Below, in pieces: positions 45,786 through 53,857 of a stretch of 64,000 bases of DNA. The notes under the pieces were generated by a model that was not told the origin of the DNA, did not search any database, and saw nothing but the letters and a program-made list of their open reading frames with translations. A program made the position numbers and the translations under genes. How positions within the stretch are numbered: position 1 is the first letter of the stretch; each line of letters starts with the position of its first letter. Source of the DNA: Micromonospora sp. WMMD1102 (GTDB lineage Bacteria > Actinomycetota > Actinomycetes > Mycobacteriales > Micromonosporaceae); assembly GCF_029626265.1 (NCBI RefSeq), contig NZ_JARUBN010000001.1:5149001-5213000 (forward strand), read 5' to 3'.

Positions 45786-46508
45786 TCACCGCGCCCGGAC
45801 GACGGTGAACGATCCACGCCGGGCGGTGGACCCGGCCGGGGCCGGCACCCGCGCCGCCGACCCCGTCCGGCGGTCACCCGGCAGCCACACCCGGATCTCC
45901 TTGGGGCGTACCGCCGCACCACGGCCCTGGGCCGAGATGGTCACCTCCCGTCGCCGCAACCTGCCGCGTCCGGACTCCAGTCCCTCCCACCGGCCGCGCA
46001 GCACCTGGAGGGTGAGGTCGGCCCCGGTCCAGTGGCCGTACGGCACGAAGACGCTGCCGCGCTGCCGCGCCCGGGCGGCGAGCCGGTCGGCGACCGAACC
46101 GGAGACCGTGCCGGGTACCGCCACGACCACGACGTCGACTCCGTCGATCAGGGCGGCGACCACTGTCGCCCACTCCGGGCCGGGATGGGGGACAAGGGCG
46201 AGCCGGTCCAGCGCGATGCCGAGTTCGGCGGCGGCCACCGCGCCGAGCGTGGGCATCCCCACCACGGCACACCAGGCCCCGCCCCGGGACGCCTCGACGA
46301 GCAGCGCCAGCATCAACGAGGTGCCACCACCGGAGCCGGGACGGCCGACCGCCACGGTGCTGCCGCGCCGCAACCCGCGCTGAGGTAACAGCCCCGCCAG
46401 CTCCGACAGCACCGGCAGAGTCCGGTGCGGATCGGTCGTCGCCGGGCCGCTGGCCGGTCGGACCAGCCCGGCCAGGGCGGTGGAACCGAGCACCATCCGC
46501 CCCGCCAT
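45786..46508 (-). CDS. RecA-like mutasome accessory protein ImuA'
   Basis: ImuA' is the RecA-related partner of ImuB and DnaE2 in actinobacteria. The protein has about 240 residues with a RecA-like core. The P-loop region reads GRPGSGGGTS (about 55-64), where the conserved Lys of Walker A is replaced by Gly. The Walker-B-like strand is DGVDVVVVAVPG. The ATG at 46508 was chosen; a GTG at 46520 is possible. It lies after a HEPN-like gene whose leader carries a LexA box, and it is separated from imuB by a convergent lipoprotein gene. Confidence 0.8.
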   Translation of the reverse strand: MAGRMVLGSTALAGLVRPASGPATTDPHRTLPVLSELAGLLPQRGLRRGSTVAVGRPGSGGGTSLMLALLVEASRGGAWCAVVGMPTLGAVAAAELGIALDRLALVPHPGPEWATVVAALIDGVDVVVVAVPGTVSGSVADRLAARARQRGSVFVPYGHWTGADLTLQVLRGRWEGLESGRGRLRRREVTISAQGRGAAVRPKEIRVWLPGDRRTGSAARVPAPAGSTARRGSFTVVRAR

Positions 46509-46588
46509 CGTCGACCACACCCCCCGTGTTCCCGTTGGTCGCCGTGTTCCTGTTGGCAGAATTTCCGTAGGCAGAGCGTTCGAGCCGG

Positions 46589-46617
46589 CCGATCTCCTCC
46601 GTGTCGGAGGAGATCGG
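46589..46617. repeat. Perfect 12-bp-stem hairpin between HEPN-like gene and imuA'
   Basis: CCGATCTCCTCC (46589-46600) pairs exactly with GGAGGAGATCGG (46606-46617) around the loop GTGTC. It lies eleven bases after the HEPN-like stop codon and about 80 bases before imuA'. It could be a partial terminator or an mRNA stability element. Confidence 0.75.
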
Positions 46618-46628
46618 CGGTCGTTTTC

Positions 46629-47078
46629 TCAGGCGGCCATGCCGTCGAGCGCCGGCTGGTGTGCCACGCCGAGCGCCACCTCGACCACCGCGACGAACTG
46701 TTCGGCGGCGCGGAGCAGGTCGTCGGCCTCCCGGGCGCTTACCACCCGGGGGATGCCCGCCTCGGCGGCGGCCCGCTTGGTGGCTCCGGTGGCGAAGTAG
46801 TTGGCCCACTCCCCCAGGTCCGGGGCGACGACCACCAGCAGTGCCCAGACACTCGTGACCCGGTTCCGGCGGGTGGGTGCGGGACGGGCCCGGGCGGCGA
46901 GCAGGGCCGCGGCGGCCCGCAGCGCGGCCAGGTGCGCGGCGGCGTACCGCAGGCCGTCGGGGCGGGTCTCGGCGGCCTCCGCCAGCCCTCTCCGGGCGAT
47001 CGTGAGTAGTTGGGCAGGGGTGCGGTGCGGCAGCACGTGCGACGGCACCGTCGGCTGCTGAGCCTGACTGGTCGGCAT
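46629..47078 (-). CDS. SAV_6107-family HEPN-domain protein
   Basis: The 149-residue protein is mostly alpha-helical and resembles the actinobacterial SAV_6107-type HEPN family, which I recall next to imuA'/imuB genes. A segment RYAAAH (Arg44 to His49) fits the R-x4-6-H motif of HEPN ribonucleases, but whether it is catalytic is unknown. The ATG at 47078 has GGAGGAGACAG upstream. It probably forms an operon with imuA' under the LexA box at 47462-47477. No function is established; a role in damage response is inferred from context. Confidence 0.75.
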   Translation of the reverse strand: MPTSQAQQPTVPSHVLPHRTPAQLLTIARRGLAEAAETRPDGLRYAAAHLAALRAAAALLAARARPAPTRRNRVTSVWALLVVVAPDLGEWANYFATGATKRAAAEAGIPRVVSAREADDLLRAAEQFVAVVEVALGVAHQPALDGMAA

Positions 47079-47280
47079 GGGACTGTCTCCTCCGAGTCAC
47101 CCATTCACCGCGTCACCGTTGCCCGGCCGCAACGACCGCACCGGTCGTTGCCGGCGCGGCGGCCGAGAAGGCGACGCACCACGTCGAACTAGCCCGCTGC
47201 GGAGGAAGACGCACCGGTGGTAGCCGGCCGGATGTGGACGCTTCCCCACACCACACCCGACCGGCCGAACCGGCGGGTCC

Positions 47281-47317
47281 GTCGCCCGCCGCCCGGGGGT
47301 CGTGGGCGGCGGGCGAC
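47281..47317 (-). repeat. Perfect 14-bp-stem hairpin in the HEPN-like leader
   Basis: GTCGCCCGCCGCCC (47281-47294) and GGGCGGCGGGCGAC (47304-47317) are exact complements around a nine-base loop. It lies between the LexA box and the HEPN-like start, about 200 bases before the ATG. It could attenuate or protect the SOS transcript. Confidence 0.7.
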
Positions 47318-47461
47318 GACCTGCCTGGTGGGCCCGGACTCGCGGATCCGGGATCCCGTGCGGTCCGCGAAACCGCACTCAGGGGTTACGCCGCGAACGC
47401 CACCCCCGGCGTCAGACCGGGTGCCCGACCGGCGGGCCGACTCGCATCGAACTCTGCCCAC

Positions 47462-47477
47462 TCGAACACTCGTTCTA
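47462..47477 (-). promoter_or_regulatory. LexA (SOS) box upstream of the HEPN-like gene and imuA'
   Basis: The 16-mer TCGAACACTCGTTCTA matches TCGAAC-N4-GTTCGA with one difference, the same right half (GTTCTA) as the box of imuB. The only gene it could control downstream on the minus strand is the HEPN-like gene, 384 bases away. Confidence 0.8.
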
Positions 47478-47555
47478 ACTACTGGAGAGAGTACACCCCG
47501 GCACCGACAAAAACGCAAGCGAACGCGGACCGCCGGCCTGGTTGTCGGGTACGGG

Positions 47556-49223
47556 TCAGCACCAGGTCAACGAGGAGTTGTTCCGGGTGACGTTCCGGAT
47601 CACGTTGTTGGCGCCGCCACACGGGCTCTGCCGGATGCTGGTGTTGGTCACCGTGAGGTTCTGCAGGGTGATGTTCGAGGAGAGCGGGAACTCGGTCCGC
47701 GCCGCGATCCGGACCTCGCCACCACCGGTCACCGTCCCGGACTGCCCGGCGACGGCGACGTTGTAGCAGTTCTCGATCAGGATCGAGTTGTTGCCGGTGT
47801 TCGAGATGGTCACCCGGTCGATCACCGCGCCGCCGCTCTCCGAGACGCAGAAGATGCCGCGCCCGCCACCCCGGGCGACCACGTTGCCGACCCGGATGTT
47901 CGTCGGGTAACTGCTGCCCACCCGGCCGTTGCGGTTGGCCATCCGGAACGCCGCGTACCCGGTGCCGGCGCCGGCGTTGTCCGCGTCGACCGTACCGACG
48001 GTGGCGTTGATCGTGTCGTTGAGCAGCAGTCCGGACTCGCCGACGTTGCGCGCGGTGACGGTGCCGACGGTCAGCCCGTCCACCCCGTACGTCTCGACGC
48101 CCTGGCTGCTGGTGCCCTGCACGTACACGTTGTCGATCCGGATGTTGCGGACCTTGACCGCCCGGTCGCCGCCGTGGTTGTCGATCCGGACGCCGAGGCC
48201 GCTGGAGAGCCGCATGTCGATCTGACCCAGCGTCAGGTTGTTGACGTTGCGCATGAAGATGCCGTAGAGCGGCGACCCGGTCAGGTTGAGGTGCTGCACC
48301 TCGACGTCGGTGGCGCCCCGGGCGTAGACCGGGGCCTGGTCACCGGAGCCAGAGCCGGTCACGTTCATCGTGCCGCAGACGTCCAGCACCGTGTAGCTCG
48401 GCAGCGAGATCCGGGAGTTGGCGCTCACCGAACCCGAGCCGCGGACGACCACCCGCTGCTTGGAGGTACGCCCCGACGACAGGCTGTTCACCGCGGCCTG
48501 CACCGCGGAGCGCATGTCGTTGCCGGCGTAGACCGTGCTGCCGCCGTTGCGGGCGGTCCAGGTGCTGCCGTTCAGTACCGCCTCGGCGTTGTACGAACCG
48601 CTGCCGCAGTCGGCGTTCCCGGAGCCGGAGCCGACCCGGATCATCTGCCACTGCTGGTTGTGGCCGCCCAGGTCCTGGTACTGGGCGACGATCCCGCCGT
48701 CGGCGGTGGACCACTCCCAGACGTCAAGTGCCTTGCCGCTGTGCCGGCTGATCAGGCGTACGTACCCGCCGTCGGAGTCGGCGACGCCGAAGTGCTGGCG
48801 GGTGCTGCCGTTGTCGGGATTCTGGATCAGCTGGGTGCCGTCGGAGGCGTTCGGCATCTCCAGGAACTTGCCGCTGTGCCGCGACCTGATCTTGTAATAG
48901 CCGCTGCCCGCGTCGACGAACTGCCACTGCTGCTGGTTGCCGTCGTTGCGGGCCCACTGCACGATCGGCGCACCGTCGTTGGTGGCCAGGTTGTAGAGGT
49001 CGAGCGCCTTGCCGCTGTGCCGGGAGACGAGTACGTAGTGGGCGCTGGTGTCGATGGTGGCCGCCGCCGCGGTCGGCAGCCCGACCCCGGCGCCGGTGCC
49101 GACCAGTACGGCGGTGAGCGCCGTGACCAGGCCGGTTCGCCAGCCGCGTCGTCGCGACCGGCGGTCGGGTGGTCTCCGGTCGACGCCGGCGAGGGTGGCG
49201 GTGAGGGTGGTGGTGCGGGTCAT
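47556..49223 (-). CDS. Secreted ricin-type lectin / right-handed beta-helix protein
   Basis: The 555-residue protein has an N-terminal signal (basic RRSRRRGWR followed by a hydrophobic stretch to AAAA near residue 55). A ricin-B-like CBM13 trefoil follows (three HSGKALD / HSGKFLE / HSGKALD repeats with QQW motifs, about 60-195). From about residue 240 to the end there is a right-handed beta-helix with many short Asn- and Val-rich rungs, typical of polysaccharide lyases or pectate-lyase-like enzymes. No specific catalytic residue set can be named. A secreted plant- or polysaccharide-directed enzyme is likely. A LacI-type operator-like palindrome lies upstream. Confidence 0.85.
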   Translation of the reverse strand: MTRTTTLTATLAGVDRRPPDRRSRRRGWRTGLVTALTAVLVGTGAGVGLPTAAAATIDTSAHYVLVSRHSGKALDLYNLATNDGAPIVQWARNDGNQQQWQFVDAGSGYYKIRSRHSGKFLEMPNASDGTQLIQNPDNGSTRQHFGVADSDGGYVRLISRHSGKALDVWEWSTADGGIVAQYQDLGGHNQQWQMIRVGSGSGNADCGSGSYNAEAVLNGSTWTARNGGSTVYAGNDMRSAVQAAVNSLSSGRTSKQRVVVRGSGSVSANSRISLPSYTVLDVCGTMNVTGSGSGDQAPVYARGATDVEVQHLNLTGSPLYGIFMRNVNNLTLGQIDMRLSSGLGVRIDNHGGDRAVKVRNIRIDNVYVQGTSSQGVETYGVDGLTVGTVTARNVGESGLLLNDTINATVGTVDADNAGAGTGYAAFRMANRNGRVGSSYPTNIRVGNVVARGGGRGIFCVSESGGAVIDRVTISNTGNNSILIENCYNVAVAGQSGTVTGGGEVRIAARTEFPLSSNITLQNLTVTNTSIRQSPCGGANNVIRNVTRNNSSLTWC

Positions 49224-49418
49224 CGGTCCTCCTGAACTGGGAACGGTGGCCGGGAAAGAGACCGGTGCCGGGTGACGGTCCGGGAGGGTTCGTCAGGCAC
49301 CGGCACCCGCTGGCCGGCTGATCCGGCAACCGGAGCCGGTACGCCGAGAACGGCGTGCCGGCAGGACAGGCCGGTCGGACAGGGCGGCCGGAAAGGCTTT
49401 TCCCAACGTCGGCAACGT

Positions 49419-49434
49419 ATCGAATCGTTTCAAT
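49419..49434. promoter_or_regulatory. Operator-like palindrome upstream of the beta-helix gene
   Basis: ATCGAATCGTTTCAAT is an imperfect 16-bp palindrome (ATYGAAWC arms) in an AT-rich patch about 200 bases before the beta-helix start codon. It resembles operators of LacI-family sugar repressors seen before actinobacterial glycan-degradation genes. The regulator is not in this window. Confidence 0.4.
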
Positions 49435-49563
49435 CTAGTCAACGTCGTCAATGGGCCCCGTCGACGACCGCGCCCCGGACCAGCCAATTCCGCCCGACCG
49501 CACCGGAGCACGTTCGACACGGTAATGACCAAAACTTATTTCGCCCCTGACTTGGCCTGCGGC

Positions 49564-49569
49564 TACCCT
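49564..49569 (+). promoter_or_regulatory. -10 hexamer for probably leaderless EamA gene
   Basis: TACCCT ends six bases before the GTG at 49576, and no Shine-Dalgarno sequence is present, so transcription probably begins at the start codon. No clear -35 hexamer was identified. Confidence 0.45.
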
Positions 49570-49575
49570 CTTCCG

Positions 49576-50550
49576 GTGACGACTCGCAGACCCGCCCTCG
49601 GCGTGCTGATGGTGCTCTCGGCGGGCGCGCTGTTCGCCGTCAACGGCACCGTCTCCAAGCTCGTGCTCCGGGCCGGCGTCGACGCCGCGCAGCTCACCCT
49701 GGTCCGGGCCGCCGGCGCCTTCGCCGGACTGCTCGCGCTGAGCCTGCTGCTCCGGCCCGGCCCCCGCCGGCTCCGGATCACCCCGGGGCAACTGCCGCTG
49801 CTGGTCGGCTACGGCCTGGCCGGGTTCTTCCTGACCCCGATGCTCTACTTCGTCGCCATCTCCCGGCTGCCGGTCGGCATCGCGCTGCTCTTCGAGTACA
49901 CCGCTCCGCTGCTGGTCGCGCTCTGGGCCCGCTTCGTCCAGCACCAACGGGTCCGCCCCCGGCTCTGGGCCGGCCTGGCAGCGAGCCTCGCCGGCCTGGC
50001 CTGCGTGGCCGAGGTCTGGGGCGAACTCAAACTCGACGGCCTCGGCGTACTCGCCGGCCTCGGCGCCGCCGTACTGCTGGCCGGCTACTACCTGCTCGGC
50101 GCCCGGGGTGTCCGGGAGCACGACACGCTCTCCCTGACCACCTGGGCGTTCGGCGCCTCCGCCGTGGCCGGGCTGCTCACCCGGGCGGTCACGCACGGCA
50201 CCGGCGGCTGGGCGCCGCTGGCCGGCAGCAGCGGCGGACTGCCGGTCACGCTGCTCTGCGGGTACGTCGTGCTGCTCGGCTCGATCCTGCCCTTCCTGCT
50301 GGTGGCGGGCGCGTTGCGGCACCTGCCGGCGACAAGCGTCGGCATCCTCGGCATGATCGAGCCGGTGATCGCCGCCGCGGTCGCCTGGCTGGTCCTCGGT
50401 GCCGGCGAGGCGCTCAACGCCGCCCAGCTCGGCGGCGGCCTGCTGGTACTGGCCGGCGTCGCCCTCGCCGAGACGGCCCGGACCACCGAGCCGCCGCCGA
50501 CCGCCCCGCCACCCCTACCCGCTCCCGACGTGGTCGCGACCTCCCGCTGA
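49576..50550 (+). CDS. EamA-family (DMT superfamily) transporter
   Basis: The 324-residue protein has ten hydrophobic helices arranged as two EamA repeats, with signatures such as NGTVSKLVLRAG in the first, PVGIALLFEYTAPLLVALWAR, and ATSVGILGMIEPVIAAAVAWLVLGE-like in the second. These proteins export or import small metabolites such as amino acids; substrate unknown. The GTG at 49576 begins the first helix region properly. An in-frame ATG at 49525 would add an unlikely polar extension. A Pro-rich tail ends the protein. Confidence 0.88.
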   Translation: MTTRRPALGVLMVLSAGALFAVNGTVSKLVLRAGVDAAQLTLVRAAGAFAGLLALSLLLRPGPRRLRITPGQLPLLVGYGLAGFFLTPMLYFVAISRLPVGIALLFEYTAPLLVALWARFVQHQRVRPRLWAGLAASLAGLACVAEVWGELKLDGLGVLAGLGAAVLLAGYYLLGARGVREHDTLSLTTWAFGASAVAGLLTRAVTHGTGGWAPLAGSSGGLPVTLLCGYVVLLGSILPFLLVAGALRHLPATSVGILGMIEPVIAAAVAWLVLGAGEALNAAQLGGGLLVLAGVALAETARTTEPPPTAPPPLPAPDVVATSR

Positions 50551-50617
50551 GGCGTCCCACCGGAACCTGGCACCCGCTCGCCGGACGGCCAGTGACCCGA
50601 CGCCGGTCGGCGGGCGG

Positions 50618-51301
50618 TCAGTGACCTGGCGCCGGTCGCGGGGCGGTCGGGGAGGTCGGTGCCGGCCGGAGCGCGATCAGCAGCGCGGCGCTGGCCGTGG
50701 CACCGAGCAGCAGCCCGGCGAGCACGTCGTGCGGGTAGTGCACGCCGGTCGCCACCCGCAGCGCCGCCACCGCCCCGGCCATCGGCACCGCCAGATACCA
50801 GAGCCGGGGAGCCAGCAGCACCAGTCCGGCCGCCAGCCCGCCGGCCAGGGTGGCGTGGTTGCTCGGGAACGACCAGTCCCCGACCGGCGGGCAGGCCACC
50901 CAGGTCGACACGTCGGCGAAGGCCCGGCATGGCCGCTCCTGGTCGACGACCAGCTTCACCCCCTCGCTGACCAGGTACGCCAACACCGTGCCCACGCCGA
51001 CCAGCAGCACGCCGAGCGCACCGGAGGTACGGTGCCGCCGCCAGCCGAGCCAGCCGACCCTGGCCAGCAGTCCGGCGAGGACCAGCAGACCGGCTGCGGC
51101 GGCGTACTCGCCCGGGGTGTGCAGCCAGCCGGGCAGCTCACCGGCCCGCCCGGCCATCCCCCGGTACGCCGCCGCGGACGGCCCCTCGGTCACCACCCGG
51201 GGCCGGGGATCGCCCAGCCCGCCCGGAGCCAGCAGGACCATCGCCGCTCCGGAGAGCAGGAACAGCGGCGCCACCAGCAGAATTCGTCGCAATACCGTCA
51301 T
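50618..51301 (-). CDS. PAP2-family membrane phosphatase
   Basis: The 227-residue membrane protein has about five helices and the three motifs of lipid phosphatases: KLVVDQERPCR (C1), FPSNHATLAGG (C2, with the catalytic His) and RVATGVHYPHDVLAG (C3, nucleophilic His). Family members dephosphorylate lipids such as undecaprenyl pyrophosphate or phosphatidic acid. The large loop between helices 1 and 2 is extracytoplasmic. It is convergent to the EamA gene. Which lipid it uses cannot be read from the sequence. Confidence 0.92.
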   Translation of the reverse strand: MTVLRRILLVAPLFLLSGAAMVLLAPGGLGDPRPRVVTEGPSAAAYRGMAGRAGELPGWLHTPGEYAAAAGLLVLAGLLARVGWLGWRRHRTSGALGVLLVGVGTVLAYLVSEGVKLVVDQERPCRAFADVSTWVACPPVGDWSFPSNHATLAGGLAAGLVLLAPRLWYLAVPMAGAVAALRVATGVHYPHDVLAGLLLGATASAALLIALRPAPTSPTAPRPAPGH

Positions 51302-51663
51302 AGTGGATCAACTTACTTGTGCCATTCTCCCGGCGCCCCGGTCGAAGGTCATTCCGTCCGTACCACCATCGTCGAGTCGCACCGCCTGTCCGGACGTGGC
51401 CACCTTCGTCCGGACGGGACACCTACGGTTCCGTCCGGCTCAACCTGGTTAGCGTTCAGAGCGATGACCAGCGCTCGGCCAAGATGACGTGGACGGACGA
51501 GCGTGGCCTTGTCCGGACCTACTTGGCCTGTGGGTCGTCCTCGTCGACCCACTCGACGCGCATCCCGGCCTGGTGATGGCGTCAGCGGGCGGCGGAGTTC
51601 ATGGAGCACCCCTGCTGATCATTTGCCGACACGCCGAGCACCGGAACCCCTTCTTCCAGGCCC
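51302..51663. other. Intergenic stretch without a recognised gene
   Basis: These 362 bases have lower GC than average. Short open frames on both strands lack ribosome-binding sites and recognisable domains. Nothing else was seen. Confidence 0.5.
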
Positions 51664-52345
51664 TTATCGGTAGAAGGGCTGTTGCTCGGTGGGGTCGGCA
51701 GCAACCACGTCAAGGCGCGGATCGGCGATGAGTTGGTGGATCATCGGTGAGGAGCCACCGATGCCGGCCCAGTGTGGATCGACGTCCTGCGCGAAGCACC
51801 AGGCATGATCGGCGGGCCAGACAAATGCCGGTTGCTCACGTTGTCCCAGGTGAGCCTGAGCGGCGTCAGTACTGCTGATGCTGGGCAGGGGACCACGGAA
51901 TAGCCAGTACTCGCGGTGGGGAACCACCACCTTCGCCACGCCGGGGATTGCGGGCGAGGCGCCGTGGTTGGGCGCGAGCCCCGGCCGGACGTCTGTCCCT
52001 TTTTCGAGTTGGTGATCCGCAAGCGCGGTGGTGGTGTACACCGCGTCGTCGCCGATGGTGGGCTCAGCGGTGCCCCAGCCGTCCCAGATGCAGACGTAGC
52101 AATCATCGGCGGTGGCGGTGTGGACGGCCAGTATTTCGAAGAGTCTGGGTAGCTGTTCGGGTGCGCCAGTCGTCCGCCTCGACGTCGTTCTCGCTTTGTC
52201 CGGGGCGAATCGGATCGGGCAGGAGCCGAAGCCGAGCATAGGTGTCGAAGCCGGCCGGGCCGAAGAGCACGAGCTGCTGCCACGGCAGGTGACCCTGCGT
52301 GAGCCAGTCGGCGGCCGATACGTCCGGACAGAGGTTGAGCGTCAC
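51664..52345 (-). pseudogene. Hypothetical gene interrupted by a frameshift
   Basis: From a GTG at 52345, one frame encodes MTLNLCPDVSAADWL, then LPWQQLVLFGPAGFDTYARL, up to VEADDW. The remainder (GAPEQLPRLFEILAVHTATADDC through FVWPADHAWCFAQDVDPHWAGIGG) continues in another frame to 51664. The junction is at about 52168-52172, where removal of one T, or addition of two bases, would restore a protein of about 226 residues. I recall intact relatives of this uncharacterised actinobacterial family with both halves joined. GC content is lower than the neighbourhood, suggesting possible transfer. It may be a decayed gene or a sequencing error. Confidence 0.65.
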
Positions 52346-52457
52346 GTTCCTGTTCTACCAGGACGGCGGCAGCTGACTATACCGCCGCGGACGGGACACC
52401 GCCGCGTCGACTGGCGGTGCTCGTCGGACCGGCCGGCCGACAGGCAAGATAGAGCTT

Positions 52458-52946
52458 ATGCAGCCACATCCGAACGTGCAGGCGGTGCAGGACGCGCTGG
52501 ACAACACGGGTGCCCTCGACGGCTCCGGCGCACCGAGCCGGGTCCGGATCCTGCCCGAGGCGGTGCACACCGCGGCGGCAGCGGCGGCCGCCCTCGGCGT
52601 CGAGGTGGGCCAGATCGCCAACTCGTTGATCTTCGACGCGGGCGGCGAGCCGCTGCTGGTGCTCACCTCGGGGGCGCACCGGGTGGACACCGGCCGGGTC
52701 GCCGCCGACCTCGGGCTGCCCACGCTGCGCCGGGCCACCCCGGAGTTCGTCCGGGAGCACACCGGCCAGCCGATCGGCGGAGTCGCTCCGCTCGGGCACC
52801 CCAAGCCGATCCGTACCCTGGTCGACACCGCGCTCGCCGGCTACCCGGAGATCTGGGCGGCCGGCGGGGTGCCCCGGGCCGTCTTCCCGACCACCTCCGC
52901 CGAGCTGCTGCGGATCACCGCCGGCAACCCTGCCGAGGTGGCGTGA
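52458..52946 (+). CDS. YbaK/EbsC-family aminoacyl-tRNA deacylase-like protein
   Basis: The 162-residue protein has the YbaK/ProX fold signature: VHTAAAAAAALGVEVGQIANSLIF, LVLTSGAHRVD, and GGVAPLGHPKP. YbaK proteins hydrolyse mischarged Cys- or Pro-tRNA. The conserved Lys of YbaK (usual form I-x-K-S/T-L) is Asn here (IANSLIF). This appears usual for an actinobacterial subgroup, from memory, so activity or substrate may differ. The GTG start of the next gene overlaps its stop (GTGA), linking it to the carotenoid operon. Confidence 0.85.
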   Translation: MQPHPNVQAVQDALDNTGALDGSGAPSRVRILPEAVHTAAAAAAALGVEVGQIANSLIFDAGGEPLLVLTSGAHRVDTGRVAADLGLPTLRRATPEFVREHTGQPIGGVAPLGHPKPIRTLVDTALAGYPEIWAAGGVPRAVFPTTSAELLRITAGNPAEVA

Positions 52947-53857
52947 GCCGGCCCGACCGCGACACGGCCGGGCCCGGCGGGCCGGCCGGCGACCCGACCC
53001 CGGTACGGCTGGTCACCCTGCACGTCTGGCGGGTGGCGCCGCGCGCCCTGCCCCGGGTACTGACCCGGATGGCCGTCGACCGGCGGCGGCTGCGGGCCGT
53101 GCCCGGCGTACGGTTCGGCAAGCTGCTCGGCACCGGCACGGGTACCGGCTTCGGGCCCACCGACGCCGACCCGACCCGCTGGGCCGCGCTTGTCGTCTGG
53201 GCCGACCCGGAGCAGGCCGCCGCCTTCGACGAGTCCCCGGTGGGGCGGGCGTGGCGACACCTCGCCCTGGCCGCTGCCCGGCTCGACCTGCGGCCCCTGT
53301 CCAGCCGGGGCCGGTGGTCCGGGGTCGAGCCGTTCGACGTCCCCCGCCCGGCCCGGAACGACTCGCCCCCGGCCGGCTCGACACCGGCAGGCGCCACACC
53401 AGAGGGCGCGACCGCGGCGGGCGCGGACCCCGGCGGTCCGGTGCTGGCGCTCACCAGGGCCCGGCTGCGGCCGTCGCGCGCCGCGACCTTCTGGCGGGCC
53501 GTCCCGCCGGTCGCCGCCGCACTGCGGGAGGCTCCCGGCCTGCTGGCCCGGTTCGGTGTCGGCGAGGCGCCGATCGGCTGGCAGGGCACGGTAAGCGTCT
53601 GGCGGAGCGCGACGGACCTTCGCCGGTTCGCGTACCGTTCCCCGGAGCACCGCGCGGTCGTCACCCGTACGCCCCGGCAACGCTGGTACGCCGAGGAGCT
53701 GTTCGCGCGGTTCGAGGTACGCGGTCTCGCCGGTGACCCGGCGGTGCTCGGCTGGGCCGGGCCCGGTGGCGACCCGGAACCCGACGCCGGCCAGGAAGGC
53801 AACCTCCTTCACCCGACAGAGGTCGAAGAAGGTTCAGTGAGGAGCGCACGACCATGA
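52943..53857 (+). CDS. Spheroidene monooxygenase-like protein (CrtA family)
   Basis: CrtA-type enzymes introduce keto groups into acyclic carotenoids. The 304-residue protein has the family opening VTLHVWRVAPRALPRVLTRMAVDRRRLR and GVRFGKLLGTGTG. It then has AALVVWADPEQAAAFDESP and a second half with FARFGVGEAPIGWQGTVSVWRS, and RTPRQRWYAEELFARF near the C terminus. A low-complexity Pro/Ala/Gly linker (about 135-165) splits the halves. The role in carotenoid ketolation is inferred from family and from the adjacent cruF, glycosyltransferase and crtI-like genes. It overlaps its neighbours on both sides (GTGA, ATGA). Confidence 0.75.
   Translation: MSRPDRDTAGPGGPAGDPTPVRLVTLHVWRVAPRALPRVLTRMAVDRRRLRAVPGVRFGKLLGTGTGTGFGPTDADPTRWAALVVWADPEQAAAFDESPVGRAWRHLALAAARLDLRPLSSRGRWSGVEPFDVPRPARNDSPPAGSTPAGATPEGATAAGADPGGPVLALTRARLRPSRAATFWRAVPPVAAALREAPGLLARFGVGEAPIGWQGTVSVWRSATDLRRFAYRSPEHRAVVTRTPRQRWYAEELFARFEVRGLAGDPAVLGWAGPGGDPEPDAGQEGNLLHPTEVEEGSVRSARP

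Larger units (their letters stand above)
47079..47555. other. Long leader between LexA box and HEPN-like gene
   Basis: These 477 bases separate the HEPN-like start from the 3' end of the beta-helix gene. They contain a LexA box (47462-47477), a 14-bp perfect hairpin (47281-47317) and several weak minus-strand open frames (to 93 and 109 codons) without ribosome-binding sites or recognisable domains. I do not call a gene here. Confidence 0.55.
49224..49575. other. Divergent intergenic region between beta-helix and EamA genes
   Basis: This 352-base region has an AT-rich patch with the palindrome at 49419-49434 and, at its right end, the -10 element of the EamA gene. The remainder is GC-rich. 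No gene was seen. Confidence 0.5.
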
